Positions 27,985 through 36,020 of a stretch of DNA of 64,000 bases are shown here, in pieces (the first letter of the stretch is position 1; each line of letters begins with the position of its first letter). The DNA is from Phytoactinopolyspora halotolerans. Its GTDB lineage: Bacteria > Actinomycetota > Actinomycetes > Jiangellales > Jiangellaceae. The position numbers were made by a program, and so were the translations under genes. Under the pieces are notes generated by a model, which worked only from the letters and a program-made list of their open reading frames with translations, did no database searches and was not told the origin of the DNA. The stretch is from NCBI RefSeq assembly GCF_010550675.1, contig NZ_JAAGOA010000003.1, positions 186,001-250,000 of the forward strand. The letters are read 5' to 3'.

Positions 27985-27996
27985 GAGGCGTCGTCT

Positions 27997-28632
27997 GTGC
28001 ACTCGCTCGCGTCGGCCATCGAGGAATCCGCCGATCTGTTGCTGCACGCCGGAGCGGTGGAGCGGGCCGGTCAAGCCGTGCTCTTCCCCGGCGAGTCCGG
28101 CGTCGGTAAGAGCACGCTGACGGCGGCGTGCCTGATCCGTGGGTTCGGCTACATCACGGACGAGGCGGTGGCGCTCGACCCGGACACCGGCCGCGTCACC
28201 GGGTTGGCGCGGCCGTTGATGCTCACGCCATGGTCCACCGAGGCGCTCGGGCTCGATCCGGCGCTCGGCGGCTGGTCCGACGAGTCCGCGGACAAGCTCG
28301 CGTTCACCGCGCAGTCCATCGGGGCGCGCGCGGTGACCGAACCCGTCGCGGTCGGCCACGTTGTGCTGGTACGCAGGAGCGGCGCGCGCTCGAACCCGGT
28401 GATCGAGCCGGTCGCGGCCGGGGAAGTGCTGGCGGCGGTACTCGCCGCGTCGTTCAACCACTACCGGCTGGGCGAGCGGGCCTGGGAGGCGGCGGCACGG
28501 CTGTCGACGCAGGTCCAGGGGTGGCGGTTGGACGCCGACGAGCCGGTGGCCGCCGCCGACGCGATCCTACGACTCCTGCCTCAGCGGCTAGAGGCCCCCA
28601 CCACTGCCGTAGAGGCCTCACCGGCACTGTAG
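27997..28632 (+). CDS. HPr-kinase-like P-loop protein
   Basis: 211 residues. A P-loop FPGESGVGKSTLTAA sits near residue 31, preceded by LLLHAGAVERAGQAVLF and followed by GFGYITDEAVALD, the pattern of HprK C-terminal-domain-like proteins; the HPr-kinase N-terminal domain is absent. GTG 27997 has GAGAGG about eight bases upstream. It forms an operon with the PqqD-like gene. Such pairs recur in actinobacterial glycan/RiPP loci, often with asparagine-synthetase-like or B2-protease genes that are missing here. The substrate kinase activity, if any, is unknown. Confidence 0.72.
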   Translation: MHSLASAIEESADLLLHAGAVERAGQAVLFPGESGVGKSTLTAACLIRGFGYITDEAVALDPDTGRVTGLARPLMLTPWSTEALGLDPALGGWSDESADKLAFTAQSIGARAVTEPVAVGHVVLVRRSGARSNPVIEPVAAGEVLAAVLAASFNHYRLGERAWEAAARLSTQVQGWRLDADEPVAAADAILRLLPQRLEAPTTAVEASPAL

Positions 28633-28641
28633 ACAGCGGTG

Positions 28642-28687
28642 ATGAAGACGATTCTGTGGCGCTGCTACGCCACAAAACCGTCTTCAT
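28642..28687. terminator. Long hairpin, likely terminator of the PqqD-HprK operon
   Basis: Twenty-base arms (ATGAAGACG... / ...CGTCTTCAT) with two mismatches surround a six-base loop CTGCTA, ten bases after the HprK-like stop. There is no T-tract, which is usual for high-GC actinomycetes. It could also be a dispersed palindrome. Confidence 0.55.
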
Positions 28688-28746
28688 AGGGTCGCGCGCG
28701 GCTTCACCGGGTGGCGCGCGCCGGGTCGAGTGCGGATACTGCACCC

Positions 28747-29799
28747 ATGCCTAGCATCGTCGTGCCTGCGCACAACGAAGAACCCGTCATCTCCCGGCTG
28801 CTCGACGCCCTCGCCGCGCCGACGACGGACGACGGTCCGTCCGTGCACCACAGAGAGCCGGACGCGGAAACCGAAGTCTCGGGTGCGGGCGCCGAAAAGC
28901 CGGAAGCGAGTGTCGGGGGTGTGGGTGTGGGTGCCGAAGGTCTGGGTGAAGAGCTCGAGATCATCGTCGTGCCGAACGGCTGTACCGATGCGACCGCCGA
29001 CGTCGCTGCCGGCTACCCAGGTGTGCGGGTGGTGCAGACTCCGGTGGCCTCGAAGGCCGAGGCGCTACGGCTCGGCGACGAGGCCGCGACCGGCTTCCCC
29101 CGGCTGTACGTCGACGCGGACGTCGTGCTCGGCCGGGACGACGTGGTGCGGCTCTGCCAGGCGCTGAGCACCACCGGCGTGCACGGGGCCGGACCCGCCC
29201 GAGTGCTGCCGATGGCCGGCGTGGCGTGGCCGGTCCGCTGGTATTACGACGTGTGGCAACGGCTCCCGGCGGTCCGCGAGGAACTGTTCGGCCGTGGTGT
29301 CATCGCCGTCGATGAGGCCGGGCACGCCCGCGTGGCCAAGTTCTTCACCGGCGACGAGCAGGTGATGGCGGACGACCTCGCGATCGCGTTGGCGTTCGAC
29401 GCGTCCGAGCGCGTCGTCGTGCCGTCGGCCCGGGCTCAGATCCGGCCGCCGCGGACGACGGCCGACTTGCTGCGCCGCCGGGTCCGGGCGATGACCGGGA
29501 ACGCGCGGCTGGCGGCGGCAGCCGACGGTCGGGCGCCCCGCACCGGTTCTGCCGACGGTCGGGCACCGCGCACGGGTCCGGTCGGCCGTGCGGCACCACG
29601 CACCGGCCTGGCCGAGTTGCGAGGCGTCGTTGCACGTGAGCGAAGCGTGCTCCGACGGGCCCGGATGGTGCCCAAGGTGGTGCTCTTCCTGACGGTTGCC
29701 GTCGTCGCCCGGCTGCGGGGGCGCCGCGCGATGGGCAGGAACGACACGAGATGGTTGCGCGACGAGAGCAGCCGTCAGCCCGGGCAACCGCGAACGTGA
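28747..29799 (+). CDS. Family 2 glycosyltransferase with low-complexity insertion
   Basis: About 350 residues from ATG 28747. It starts PSIVVPAHNEEPVISRLLDAL, but a roughly 45-residue Glu/Gly/Ser/Ala-rich stretch is inserted before LEIIVVPNGCTDATADVA, i.e. inside the nucleotide-binding half of the GT-A fold. YVDADVVLGRDDV supplies the DXD motif. Near residues 258-290 three 10-residue repeats (ADGRAPRTGS-like) are encoded by 30-bp repeats at 29521-29610. The C-terminus is basic with one hydrophobic segment. It follows the HprK-like gene by 114 bp that contain a hairpin, so separate transcription is likely. Confidence 0.78.
   Translation: MPSIVVPAHNEEPVISRLLDALAAPTTDDGPSVHHREPDAETEVSGAGAEKPEASVGGVGVGAEGLGEELEIIVVPNGCTDATADVAAGYPGVRVVQTPVASKAEALRLGDEAATGFPRLYVDADVVLGRDDVVRLCQALSTTGVHGAGPARVLPMAGVAWPVRWYYDVWQRLPAVREELFGRGVIAVDEAGHARVAKFFTGDEQVMADDLAIALAFDASERVVVPSARAQIRPPRTTADLLRRRVRAMTGNARLAAAADGRAPRTGSADGRAPRTGPVGRAAPRTGLAELRGVVARERSVLRRARMVPKVVLFLTVAVVARLRGRRAMGRNDTRWLRDESSRQPGQPRT
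29521..29610. repeat. 30-bp tandem repeat (three units) in the GT2 gene
   Basis: Three in-frame 30-bp units starting at 29521, 29551 and 29581 encode GRAPRTG-type decapeptides. The third unit has drifted. Confidence 0.85.
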
Positions 29800-29814
29800 C
29801 GGCCGGAACGTCAC
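29796..29814. terminator. Small hairpin after the GT2 gene
   Basis: GTGACG and CGTCAC arms (six pairs, seven-base loop) overlap the GT2 stop, in the convergent gap before rfbB. Weak evidence of a terminator. Confidence 0.3.
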
Positions 29815-29899
29815 CACTGCGACATCACGGTTGCGAACGACATTGTGGTCACGATCGCAGCCACGATGCATGCTCCTTGCCGTCGGCACGTCCTTGACG

Positions 29900-30880
29900 T
29901 CAGGAGCTGCCGTGCTTGAGCGGCTCCCACCAGTCGCGGTTCGCGCGGTACCAGGCGACCGTGTCGGCCAGGCCCTGATCGAACGGGGTCTTCGGGGCAT
30001 AGCCGAGCTCGGTGCTGATCTTGGTGATGTCGACCGAGTAACGCAGGTCATGCCCGAGCCGGTCCGCCACGTACTCGACCCGGTCCCAGCCGGCGCCGCA
30101 CGCCTCCAGCAGCAGCTTGGTGAGCTGCCGGTTGGTCAGCTCGGTGCCGCCACCGATGTTGTAGACCTCTCCGGCACGCCCACCGGCGCGCACTAGCTCA
30201 ATGCCGCGGCAGTGGTCGTCGACGTGCAGCCAGTCGCGGACGTTGGCGCCCTCGCCGTACAGCGGCACCGGCAGGCCGTCCAGCAGGTTGGTGACGAACA
30301 GCGGGATGACCTTCTCCGGGAACTGGTACGGGCCGTAGTTGTTCGAGCACCGGGTGATCACCACCGGCAGGCCGTGGGTGCGATGGTAGGCACGGGCGAG
30401 CAGGTCACCGGAGGCCTTGCTGGCGCTGTACGGCGAGTTCGGCTCCAGCGGATGGTCCTCCGGCCAGGACCCCTGCTCGATCGAACCGTAGACCTCGTCC
30501 GTGGACACCAGCACGAACCGCTCCACCTCGTGCCGCAGCGCAGCGTCGAGCAACGTCTGCGTGCCGACCACGTTGGTCACCACGAAGTCGCCCGGGCCGA
30601 CGATCGAGCGGTCCACGTGGCTCTCGGCCGCGAAGTGCACCACTTGATCGACCTGGGCCATCAAGGCGTCGACCGTCGGCCCGTCGCAGATGTCCCCCTC
30701 GACGAACCGCAACCGCGGCGAATCCGCCACCGGCGCCAGGTTGGCCTGGTTGCCCGCGTAGGTCAGCTTGTCCAGCACGACGACATCGGCGTCGGCGAGC
30801 TCGGCATAGTCTCCGGCCAGGGCGGAACGCACGTAGTGCGAGCCGATGAATCCCGCTCCACCGGTCACCAGAATCCGCAT
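29900..30880 (-). CDS. rfbB: dTDP-glucose 4,6-dehydratase
   Basis: 326 residues from ATG 30880. RILVTGGAGFIGSH (2-15) is the NAD site; STDEVYG and PYSASKASGD give the catalytic Thr/Asp/Glu and Tyr/Lys motifs; RCSNNYGPYQFPEK is diagnostic for RmlB. It makes dTDP-4-keto-6-deoxyglucose, second step to dTDP-rhamnose. The frame extends to 30991, and an ATG at 30889 lies one base after G6; 30880 matches the family start and places G6 ten bases away. Divergent from rfbA. Confidence 0.95.
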   Translation of the reverse strand: MRILVTGGAGFIGSHYVRSALAGDYAELADADVVVLDKLTYAGNQANLAPVADSPRLRFVEGDICDGPTVDALMAQVDQVVHFAAESHVDRSIVGPGDFVVTNVVGTQTLLDAALRHEVERFVLVSTDEVYGSIEQGSWPEDHPLEPNSPYSASKASGDLLARAYHRTHGLPVVITRCSNNYGPYQFPEKVIPLFVTNLLDGLPVPLYGEGANVRDWLHVDDHCRGIELVRAGGRAGEVYNIGGGTELTNRQLTKLLLEACGAGWDRVEYVADRLGHDLRYSVDITKISTELGYAPKTPFDQGLADTVAWYRANRDWWEPLKHGSS

Positions 30881-31022
30881 GTGTCGCATGCCCCCCATCG
30901 TCAGCCAGCGACCGCATCGGCAGCAGGAGGCGACTTTCCCGCGCACCTCGCGCTGCACGAACATCTTGCCTATCCGTCTCATTTGGGGCAAGGTGTCTTA
31001 GTCTGCATCCTATTCTGTCCCA

Positions 31023-31072
31023 TGATCATCAACCGTGATGCCGATGACGATGCGGCACACAGTTGATGATCA
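31023..31072. repeat. TGATCAT-bounded composite palindrome in the rfbB-rfbA gap
   Basis: Outer arms of 15 bases (31023-31037 and 31058-31072, one mismatch) enclose an inner TGCCG/CGGCA stem. It lies in the divergent gap 30881-31122, upstream of rfbA. Confidence 0.75.
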
Positions 31073-31122
31073 CCACGGGGTTCTGTGGGTGGGGTGCACG
31101 CTCTGAGGGGGGCTGAGCACGC

Positions 31123-32010
31123 ATGAAGGGGATCATTCTGGCCGGCGGTACCGGCAGCCGGCTGCATCCGCTGACCATCGGGGTCAGCAAGCAGCTCATG
31201 CCGGTCTATGACAAGCCGATGATCTACTACCCGCTGACCACGTTGATGCTGGCCGGCGTCGTCGACATCCTGATCATCACCACACCGGAGGACGCGGATG
31301 CGTTCCGTCGCCTGCTGGGTGACGGTTCGCAGTTCGGCGTCTCCATCCGCTACGCCAGCCAGCCGGAGCCGGACGGCCTGGCGCAGGCGTTCCTGATCGG
31401 CGCCGAGCACATCGGGCACGAGTCGGTGGCGTTGGTGTTGGGGGACAACATCTTCCACGGCCCCGGGCTCGGTACACAGCTGACCAAACACGCCGACCCG
31501 GACGGCGGGGTCATCTTCGCCTATCACGTCGCCGACCCGCGGGCGTACGGCGTGGTCGAGTTCGACGCCGAGGGCCGCGCCGTCTCGCTGGCGGAGAAGC
31601 CGGCCCAGCCGCGGAGCAACTACGCCGTACCCGGCCTGTACTTCTACGACAACCAGGTGGTCGAGATCGCCCGGCAGCTGCGGCCGTCCGAGCGCGGCGA
31701 GCTGGAGATCACCGACGTCAACTGGGCCTACCTGCGCAGCGGCGCGCTGCGGGTGGAGGTGCTGCCACGCGGGACCGCCTGGCTGGATACCGGGACGTTC
31801 GACACCTTGATGGCGGCCGCGGACTATGTTCGGGTGATCGAGGCCCGGCAGGGGCAGAAGATCGGATGCCCGGAAGAGGTCGCCTGGCGGCTGGGGCTGA
31901 TCGACGACGATCATCTGTGCCGACGGGGCGAGGAGCTCGGGCGGTCCGGCTACGGGGCCTACCTGCTGGACCTGCTCGACGCTGCGCCGTCACCGTCCGG
32001 AGCGTCGTGA
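31123..32010 (+). CDS. rfbA: Glucose-1-phosphate thymidylyltransferase
   Basis: 295 residues, the normal RmlA length. [36 protein letters not shown] is the classic RmlA nucleotide-binding block; [21 protein letters not shown] and [13 protein letters not shown] follow in the family order. It forms dTDP-glucose from dTTP and glucose-1-phosphate. ATG 31123 is preceded by AGGGGGG ten bases away. It is followed by rfbC in the same direction (85-bp gap). Confidence 0.96.
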   Translation: MKGIILAGGTGSRLHPLTIGVSKQLMPVYDKPMIYYPLTTLMLAGVVDILIITTPEDADAFRRLLGDGSQFGVSIRYASQPEPDGLAQAFLIGAEHIGHESVALVLGDNIFHGPGLGTQLTKHADPDGGVIFAYHVADPRAYGVVEFDAEGRAVSLAEKPAQPRSNYAVPGLYFYDNQVVEIARQLRPSERGELEITDVNWAYLRSGALRVEVLPRGTAWLDTGTFDTLMAAADYVRVIEARQGQKIGCPEEVAWRLGLIDDDHLCRRGEELGRSGYGAYLLDLLDAAPSPSGAS

Positions 32011-32095
32011 CGCGCGTGGCGGGACCAGTGGCCGGAACCGCGGTCGGATCGGCGCGGAGTGCGAGTTGCGGAGTGCGAGTTGAGGTGAGCCCGAC

Positions 32096-32758
32096 GTGAG
32101 CAATGAGACTCCCAAGCTGGAGCCGATGGCGATCGGCGGAGCGTGGACGTTCACGCCCAGGCTCTTCGGCGACGCACGCGGCACCTTCCTGGAGTGGTTC
32201 CGTCAGGACGTGCTCGAGGCCGAGCTGGGGCACCCGCTGGATCTGCGGCAGGCGAACTGCTCCGTATCCGCCGCCGGGGTGGTGCGCGGCGTGCACTTCG
32301 CCGACGTTCCGCCCGGCCAGGCCAAGTACGTCACCTGCCTGTCCGGCTCGGTGCTGGACGTCGTGGTCGATCTGCGACGTGGGTCGCCGACGTTCGGGGA
32401 GTGGGACTCGGTGATGCTGGATGACGTGGACCGCCGCGCCGTCTACATCTCGGAAGGTCTGGGGCACGCGTTCATGTCACTGGCCGACTCGTCGACGGTG
32501 GCGTACCTGTGCTCGACGGAATACGCGCCGCAGCGCGAGCACGGCATCAACCCGCTCGATCCGCAGCTGGCCATCATGTGGCCGTCGGTGAACCGGGACG
32601 GGCTGATCATCCAGCATCGGTTGTCGTCCAAGGACGCGGACGCGCCATCGCTGGCGGACGCCGAGCGGCAGGGGTTGCTGCCGGAGTACGCCGCCACCGA
32701 GGCGTACCGGGCCGCATTGGTCGAGAAGCGCTGCGGCCGCCGGTCAGGGGGTGCGTAG
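32096..32758 (+). CDS. rfbC: dTDP-4-dehydrorhamnose 3,5-epimerase
   Basis: 220 residues with a cupin core. FGDARGTFLEWF, LRQANCSVSAAGVVRGVHFAD (the catalytic His is the H of GVHF), KYVTCLSGSVLDVVVDLR and ISEGLGHAFMSL are RmlC signatures. It epimerises the 4-keto sugar at C3 and C5. GTG 32096 follows GAG upstream. The last 15 bases overlap the convergent rfbD. Confidence 0.94.
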   Translation: MSNETPKLEPMAIGGAWTFTPRLFGDARGTFLEWFRQDVLEAELGHPLDLRQANCSVSAAGVVRGVHFADVPPGQAKYVTCLSGSVLDVVVDLRRGSPTFGEWDSVMLDDVDRRAVYISEGLGHAFMSLADSSTVAYLCSTEYAPQREHGINPLDPQLAIMWPSVNRDGLIIQHRLSSKDADAPSLADAERQGLLPEYAATEAYRAALVEKRCGRRSGGA

Positions 32759-33595
32759 CAGCGTGCGGGCCGCGTCGTCGAACGCGTCTCGCCAATGCCG
32801 CATCGGCGGCAGCGACGCACGCGCCCAGCCGTCGTGCGACAGCACCGAGTAGGCCGGACGGGGAGCGGGACGGACGAACCGATCCGAGGTGGTCGGGCGG
32901 ACCCGCTCCGGATCGTGGCCGAGCGCGGCGAACACCGCGCGGGCCAACTCATACCAGGTGGTCGCCCCTGCGTTGGTGGCGTGGTAGATCCCGCCGGGCG
33001 CGTCGGCCCGCACGACCTCGACGATCCGCCCGGCGAGATCACGGGTCCACGTCGGCTGGCCCTGCTGGTCGTCGACGACGTCAACGTGGTCGCGGGTCTC
33101 GGCGAGGTGCCGCATGGTGGCCACGAAGTTCTTGCCGTGTTCCCCGTAGAGCCACGCGGTGCGGAGGATGATCCCGGCGTCGGGCAGATGTTCACGGACC
33201 GCCCGCTCAGCGGCCGCCTTGCTTCGGCCGTAGGCGGACACCGGGTCGACCGGCTCGTCTTCCGGGTAGGGCTCGCGTGCCGTCCCGTCGAAGACGTAGT
33301 CGGTGGAGATGTGCACCAGCCGGGCTCCGTGGGTGCGGCATGCGCGGGCGACGTTGGCGGTGCCGGTCCCGTTCACTGACATCGCACCGTCCGGGTCGGA
33401 CTCCGCACCGTCGACGTCGGTCCAGGCGGCGAGGTGGGCGACGACATCGTGGCCGCGGACCGCGTCGTGGACAGTGTCCGCGTCCGTCACGTCCAGTTCC
33501 CGGTGGGTCGGCGCCGTGACAGCGTCGGCGGGCAACAGCGCCAGCAGGTCATGGCCGAGCATTCCGCCCGCGCCGGTCACGAGCCAGCGGATCAT
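32744..33595 (-). CDS. rfbD: dTDP-4-dehydrorhamnose reductase
   Basis: 283 residues. An N-terminal GAGGMLGHDLL NADP motif, HLAAWTDVDGAESDP, STDYVFDG, YGRSKAAAE (catalytic Tyr/Lys) and ILRTAWLYGEHGKNFV are typical of RmlD. It completes dTDP-L-rhamnose synthesis. It is encoded on the opposite strand to rfbAC and ends inside rfbC, so the rhamnose set is split over at least three transcripts. Confidence 0.94.
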   Translation of the reverse strand: MIRWLVTGAGGMLGHDLLALLPADAVTAPTHRELDVTDADTVHDAVRGHDVVAHLAAWTDVDGAESDPDGAMSVNGTGTANVARACRTHGARLVHISTDYVFDGTAREPYPEDEPVDPVSAYGRSKAAAERAVREHLPDAGIILRTAWLYGEHGKNFVATMRHLAETRDHVDVVDDQQGQPTWTRDLAGRIVEVVRADAPGGIYHATNAGATTWYELARAVFAALGHDPERVRPTTSDRFVRPAPRPAYSVLSHDGWARASLPPMRHWRDAFDDAARTLLRTP

Positions 33596-33716
33596 GGACA
33601 GAACCGTATCGCCCGGCCGACGCCGCGTCCATGTGTGTCGTTCCGTTCTCGCACGGCACCAAGGTCATGCACACGGCCTTCGGGGCAACGTGCGATGGTC
33701 GGCGTCGGCCTGAACC

Positions 33717-34202
33717 TCACCTTCGGCCCGCGGCGCGATCCTTCGAGTCGGTCGTGCGTTCCGGACTGGCGTGCGCATCGTATTTCTCGCGGTTGGCGAG
33801 CACCTCGTCCATATGCGCCTCGGCCCATCGCTTGATGCCGCGGATCGTCTCGTGCAGCGACAGGCCGAGTTCGGTCAACTCGTAGGTGACCGTCACCGGC
33901 ACGGTCGGCGTCACTGTCCGGGTGAGCAGGCCGTCGCGCTCCAGCGAGCGTAGCGTCTGCGTGAGCATCTTCTGGCTGACGCCGGCCAGCCGGCGCGACA
34001 GTTCGGAGTAACGCATCGACCGCGGCTCACCGGCGCAGTCTTCCCCGGGATGGGGGCCGTCGCTGCCGAGCGCGGCCAGGATCAGCGCCACCCATTTGTC
34101 GGAGATCCGGTCCAGGAGCTGGCGACTGGGACAGCCCGCCAGGAACGCGTCGTACTGCTCTTTGGCCTGCTGCCGCTGCTGCGCCGCCGTCATCGTCGGC
34201 AT
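33717..34202 (-). CDS. HxlR-family transcriptional regulator
   Basis: 161 residues from ATG 34202, which has AAGGAG six bases upstream; the much longer frame to 35228 is antisense to the oxidoreductase gene. A winged-helix domain is visible: ISDKWVALILAALGSDGP, MRYSELSRRLAGVSQKMLTQTLRSLERDGLLTRT and YELTELGLSLHETI. The one Cys near the N-terminus (GCPSRQL) is at the position typical of HxlR redox or quinone sensors. It is divergent from the quinone-oxidoreductase-like gene and probably represses it in response to electrophiles. Confidence 0.9.
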   Translation of the reverse strand: MPTMTAAQQRQQAKEQYDAFLAGCPSRQLLDRISDKWVALILAALGSDGPHPGEDCAGEPRSMRYSELSRRLAGVSQKMLTQTLRSLERDGLLTRTVTPTVPVTVTYELTELGLSLHETIRGIKRWAEAHMDEVLANREKYDAHASPERTTDSKDRAAGRR

Positions 34203-34316
34203 GGCTCGCTCCTTCGTACCCGGTGGTGACATACGCACTTCAAAGTGCCTACTTCCCATTGGAGAGTAACCCATCCATTGTGGAGCGGGAAGGAACGAAA
34301 CTCCAGAGGAGGAACC
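34203..34316. promoter_or_regulatory. HxlR operator candidates in divergent promoter
   Basis: Two adjacent dyads occur: GCACTTCAAAGTGC (34235-34248, perfect 6-bp arms) and TACT-N11-AGTA (34250-34268) with further internal symmetry. The second has the HxlR-type TACT/AGTA form. Both lie between the divergent regulator and oxidoreductase starts. Confidence 0.6.
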
Positions 34317-35225
34317 ATGTCCGCCACTTTCCGCACCGCGGTCGTCCGGGTTCCGGGCGGTCCGGACTCCATCGAGATCATCGACGTGCCGGTGCGCGAG
34401 CCCGGCCCGGGCCAGATCCGGGTCGATATCGCCGGCGCCGCGGTCAACCCCGTCGACCTCGGCGTCGCCGCCGGGTTCTTTCACCGGATGGGCCTGATCA
34501 ACCAGCCCGAGCACACCGGAATGGGCTGGGACTTCGCCGGCGTCGTCAGCGCAGCCGGCCCGGGCGTCGATCTCCCGGTGGGCAGCCGCGTCGCCGGACT
34601 CGTCGGCGGGTTCGACCGTGACTTCGGCACGTACGCCGAGCAGCTCATCGTGCCGGTGCGCGACGCCGCGCTCGTCCCCGATGGTCTCGATCTGGGCGAG
34701 GCCGCCACGGTCCCGCTCAACGGCCTCACCGCAGCTCAGATCGTCGACCTGCTCGGCGACGGGGCGGGCCGGAAGCTGCTGGTGACCGGCGCCGCGGGTG
34801 CTGTCGGCGGCCACATCCTCTCGCTCGCTCAGGAACGGGGATGGCAGGTCACGGGATTGGCCCGGGCGCAGGACGAGGCGTTCGTGCGTGGTCTCGGCGC
34901 CGGCTTCACCACCGAGGCGGCACCCGGCTGGGACGCGGTGGCCGACACCGCCACGCTGCAGGAGGAGGGTCTGGCACTCGTCCGCGACGGCGGTGTCTTC
35001 GTCGGTGTGCGACCGAACGCGGACCCGGCCGCGGAGCGCGGCATCACCGTCCGGGCGGTGGAAGTGCAGGCCGACGGTGCCCGGCTCGCCCGGCTTCTCG
35101 ACGCCACGGCGAGCGGCCGGCTGCCGGCACGGGTGCACGCGTTCCTTCCGCTCGACCAGGTTGCCGTCGCGCACCGCGCCGTCGCCAAGGGCGGGGTGCG
35201 CGGAAGGTACGTCCTGCAGCCCTGA
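34317..35225 (+). CDS. Zinc-free quinone-oxidoreductase-like MDR protein
   Basis: 302 residues from ATG 34317 with an AGAGGAGG ribosome site. N-terminal GroES-like domain (VREPGPGQIRVDIAGAAVNPVDLG, MGWDFAGVVSAAGPGV) and a Rossmann domain with LLVTGAAGAVGGHILSLA. Zinc-ligand cysteines are absent, fitting NADPH:quinone reductase/QOR-type enzymes. Expected substrate: quinones or other electrophiles, in line with the divergent HxlR regulator. Confidence 0.87.
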   Translation: MSATFRTAVVRVPGGPDSIEIIDVPVREPGPGQIRVDIAGAAVNPVDLGVAAGFFHRMGLINQPEHTGMGWDFAGVVSAAGPGVDLPVGSRVAGLVGGFDRDFGTYAEQLIVPVRDAALVPDGLDLGEAATVPLNGLTAAQIVDLLGDGAGRKLLVTGAAGAVGGHILSLAQERGWQVTGLARAQDEAFVRGLGAGFTTEAAPGWDAVADTATLQEEGLALVRDGGVFVGVRPNADPAAERGITVRAVEVQADGARLARLLDATASGRLPARVHAFLPLDQVAVAHRAVAKGGVRGRYVLQP

Positions 35226-35252
35226 CATCCATCAGTCTGGTGTCTCGATCGG

Positions 35253-35828
35253 TCAGTGGATCTGGTGTACCGACGTCTCCTGGTCAGCCCGCACCACCAG
35301 GTACCGCTCGCCGCGGCCGACCTTCCGCCCGATCGGAAGATTCTGCCGGCCGCTGCCGAGCCGACCGGCGAAGATCGGTGTCTGATGCATCCGGTAGAGC
35401 GGATCGAGCCGGTGCATCATGACGCCGACTTCCGCCGGACGGGTCATCATCAGCACCACGCGATTGTTGACCTGCTCGTACATTGCACTGGCAACTATCT
35501 TTTGGCCGCCGGATGGTATGCTTATTGCTTCTTGAATCTGCGCCACAATCAATGGCGGTATAGGCGCGAGCCCATCTACCACCTTGAGTGCCGGATTCTG
35601 GTCTTTAAGCGCCGTCACGACTGTTTCTCTCTTCGCGCCGCGCACGGCACGCCCGAGCGCCAGAACATCTACCGTTGTGGCATCGATACTGCTGGCTCGG
35701 TCGAGGTCTGTCTCCTGGATGACATCCATGCCGAGGTGCGTTAACGTGCGCCCCAGCTCATCGAGTACCCGGGCGCGCTTGCCGAGAAGTAGCACTCGCG
35801 CCACCTGCTGTTCTGCCTCCGCCGTCAT
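35253..35828 (-). CDS. Conserved-looking hypothetical protein with receiver-like N-terminal fold
   Basis: About 191 residues from ATG 35828 (GGGGTGG upstream); in-frame ATGs at 35852 and 35870 would lengthen it. Residues 9-100 alternate beta and alpha segments (VARVLLLGKRARVLDELGRTL, VDVLALGRAV, PALKVVDGLAPIPPLIVAQIQEAI), resembling a Rossmann or receiver fold, but no phosphoacceptor Asp context is recognisable. The second half has RVVLMMTRPAEVGVMMHRLDPLYRMHQTPIF and ends GERYLVVRAD. I do not recognise the family. Base composition is visibly lower in GC than its neighbours over about 35480-35720, suggesting transfer or relaxed selection. Confidence 0.6.
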   Translation of the reverse strand: MTAEAEQQVARVLLLGKRARVLDELGRTLTHLGMDVIQETDLDRASSIDATTVDVLALGRAVRGAKRETVVTALKDQNPALKVVDGLAPIPPLIVAQIQEAISIPSGGQKIVASAMYEQVNNRVVLMMTRPAEVGVMMHRLDPLYRMHQTPIFAGRLGSGRQNLPIGRKVGRGERYLVVRADQETSVHQIH

Positions 35829-36020
35829 AGGCCACCCCTGCCTGCGCCGCATTCCGCCGTCCCTTGACAAAAATCATGGGCATCCGTTTAGCCGAAAGTC
35901 ACGACCCCATCTCTCATGCTGAGACTCGTTCCCATTGCCGGGTCAATCGACGTCTGATGGTTACCGTTCATTCACGTTGGCATCGCCACGTCGCCATCGG
36001 CGGACCACAGCGTATATGTC

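Noticed and set aside
28642-28687. Member of the TGATCAT palindrome family
   Set aside because: Arm sequence is different (ATGAAGACG); kept as a terminator candidate.
34203-35228. Long minus-strand extension of the HxlR frame
   Set aside because: It is antisense to the quinone-oxidoreductase gene and has no family features; ATG 34202 with AAGGAG is the start.
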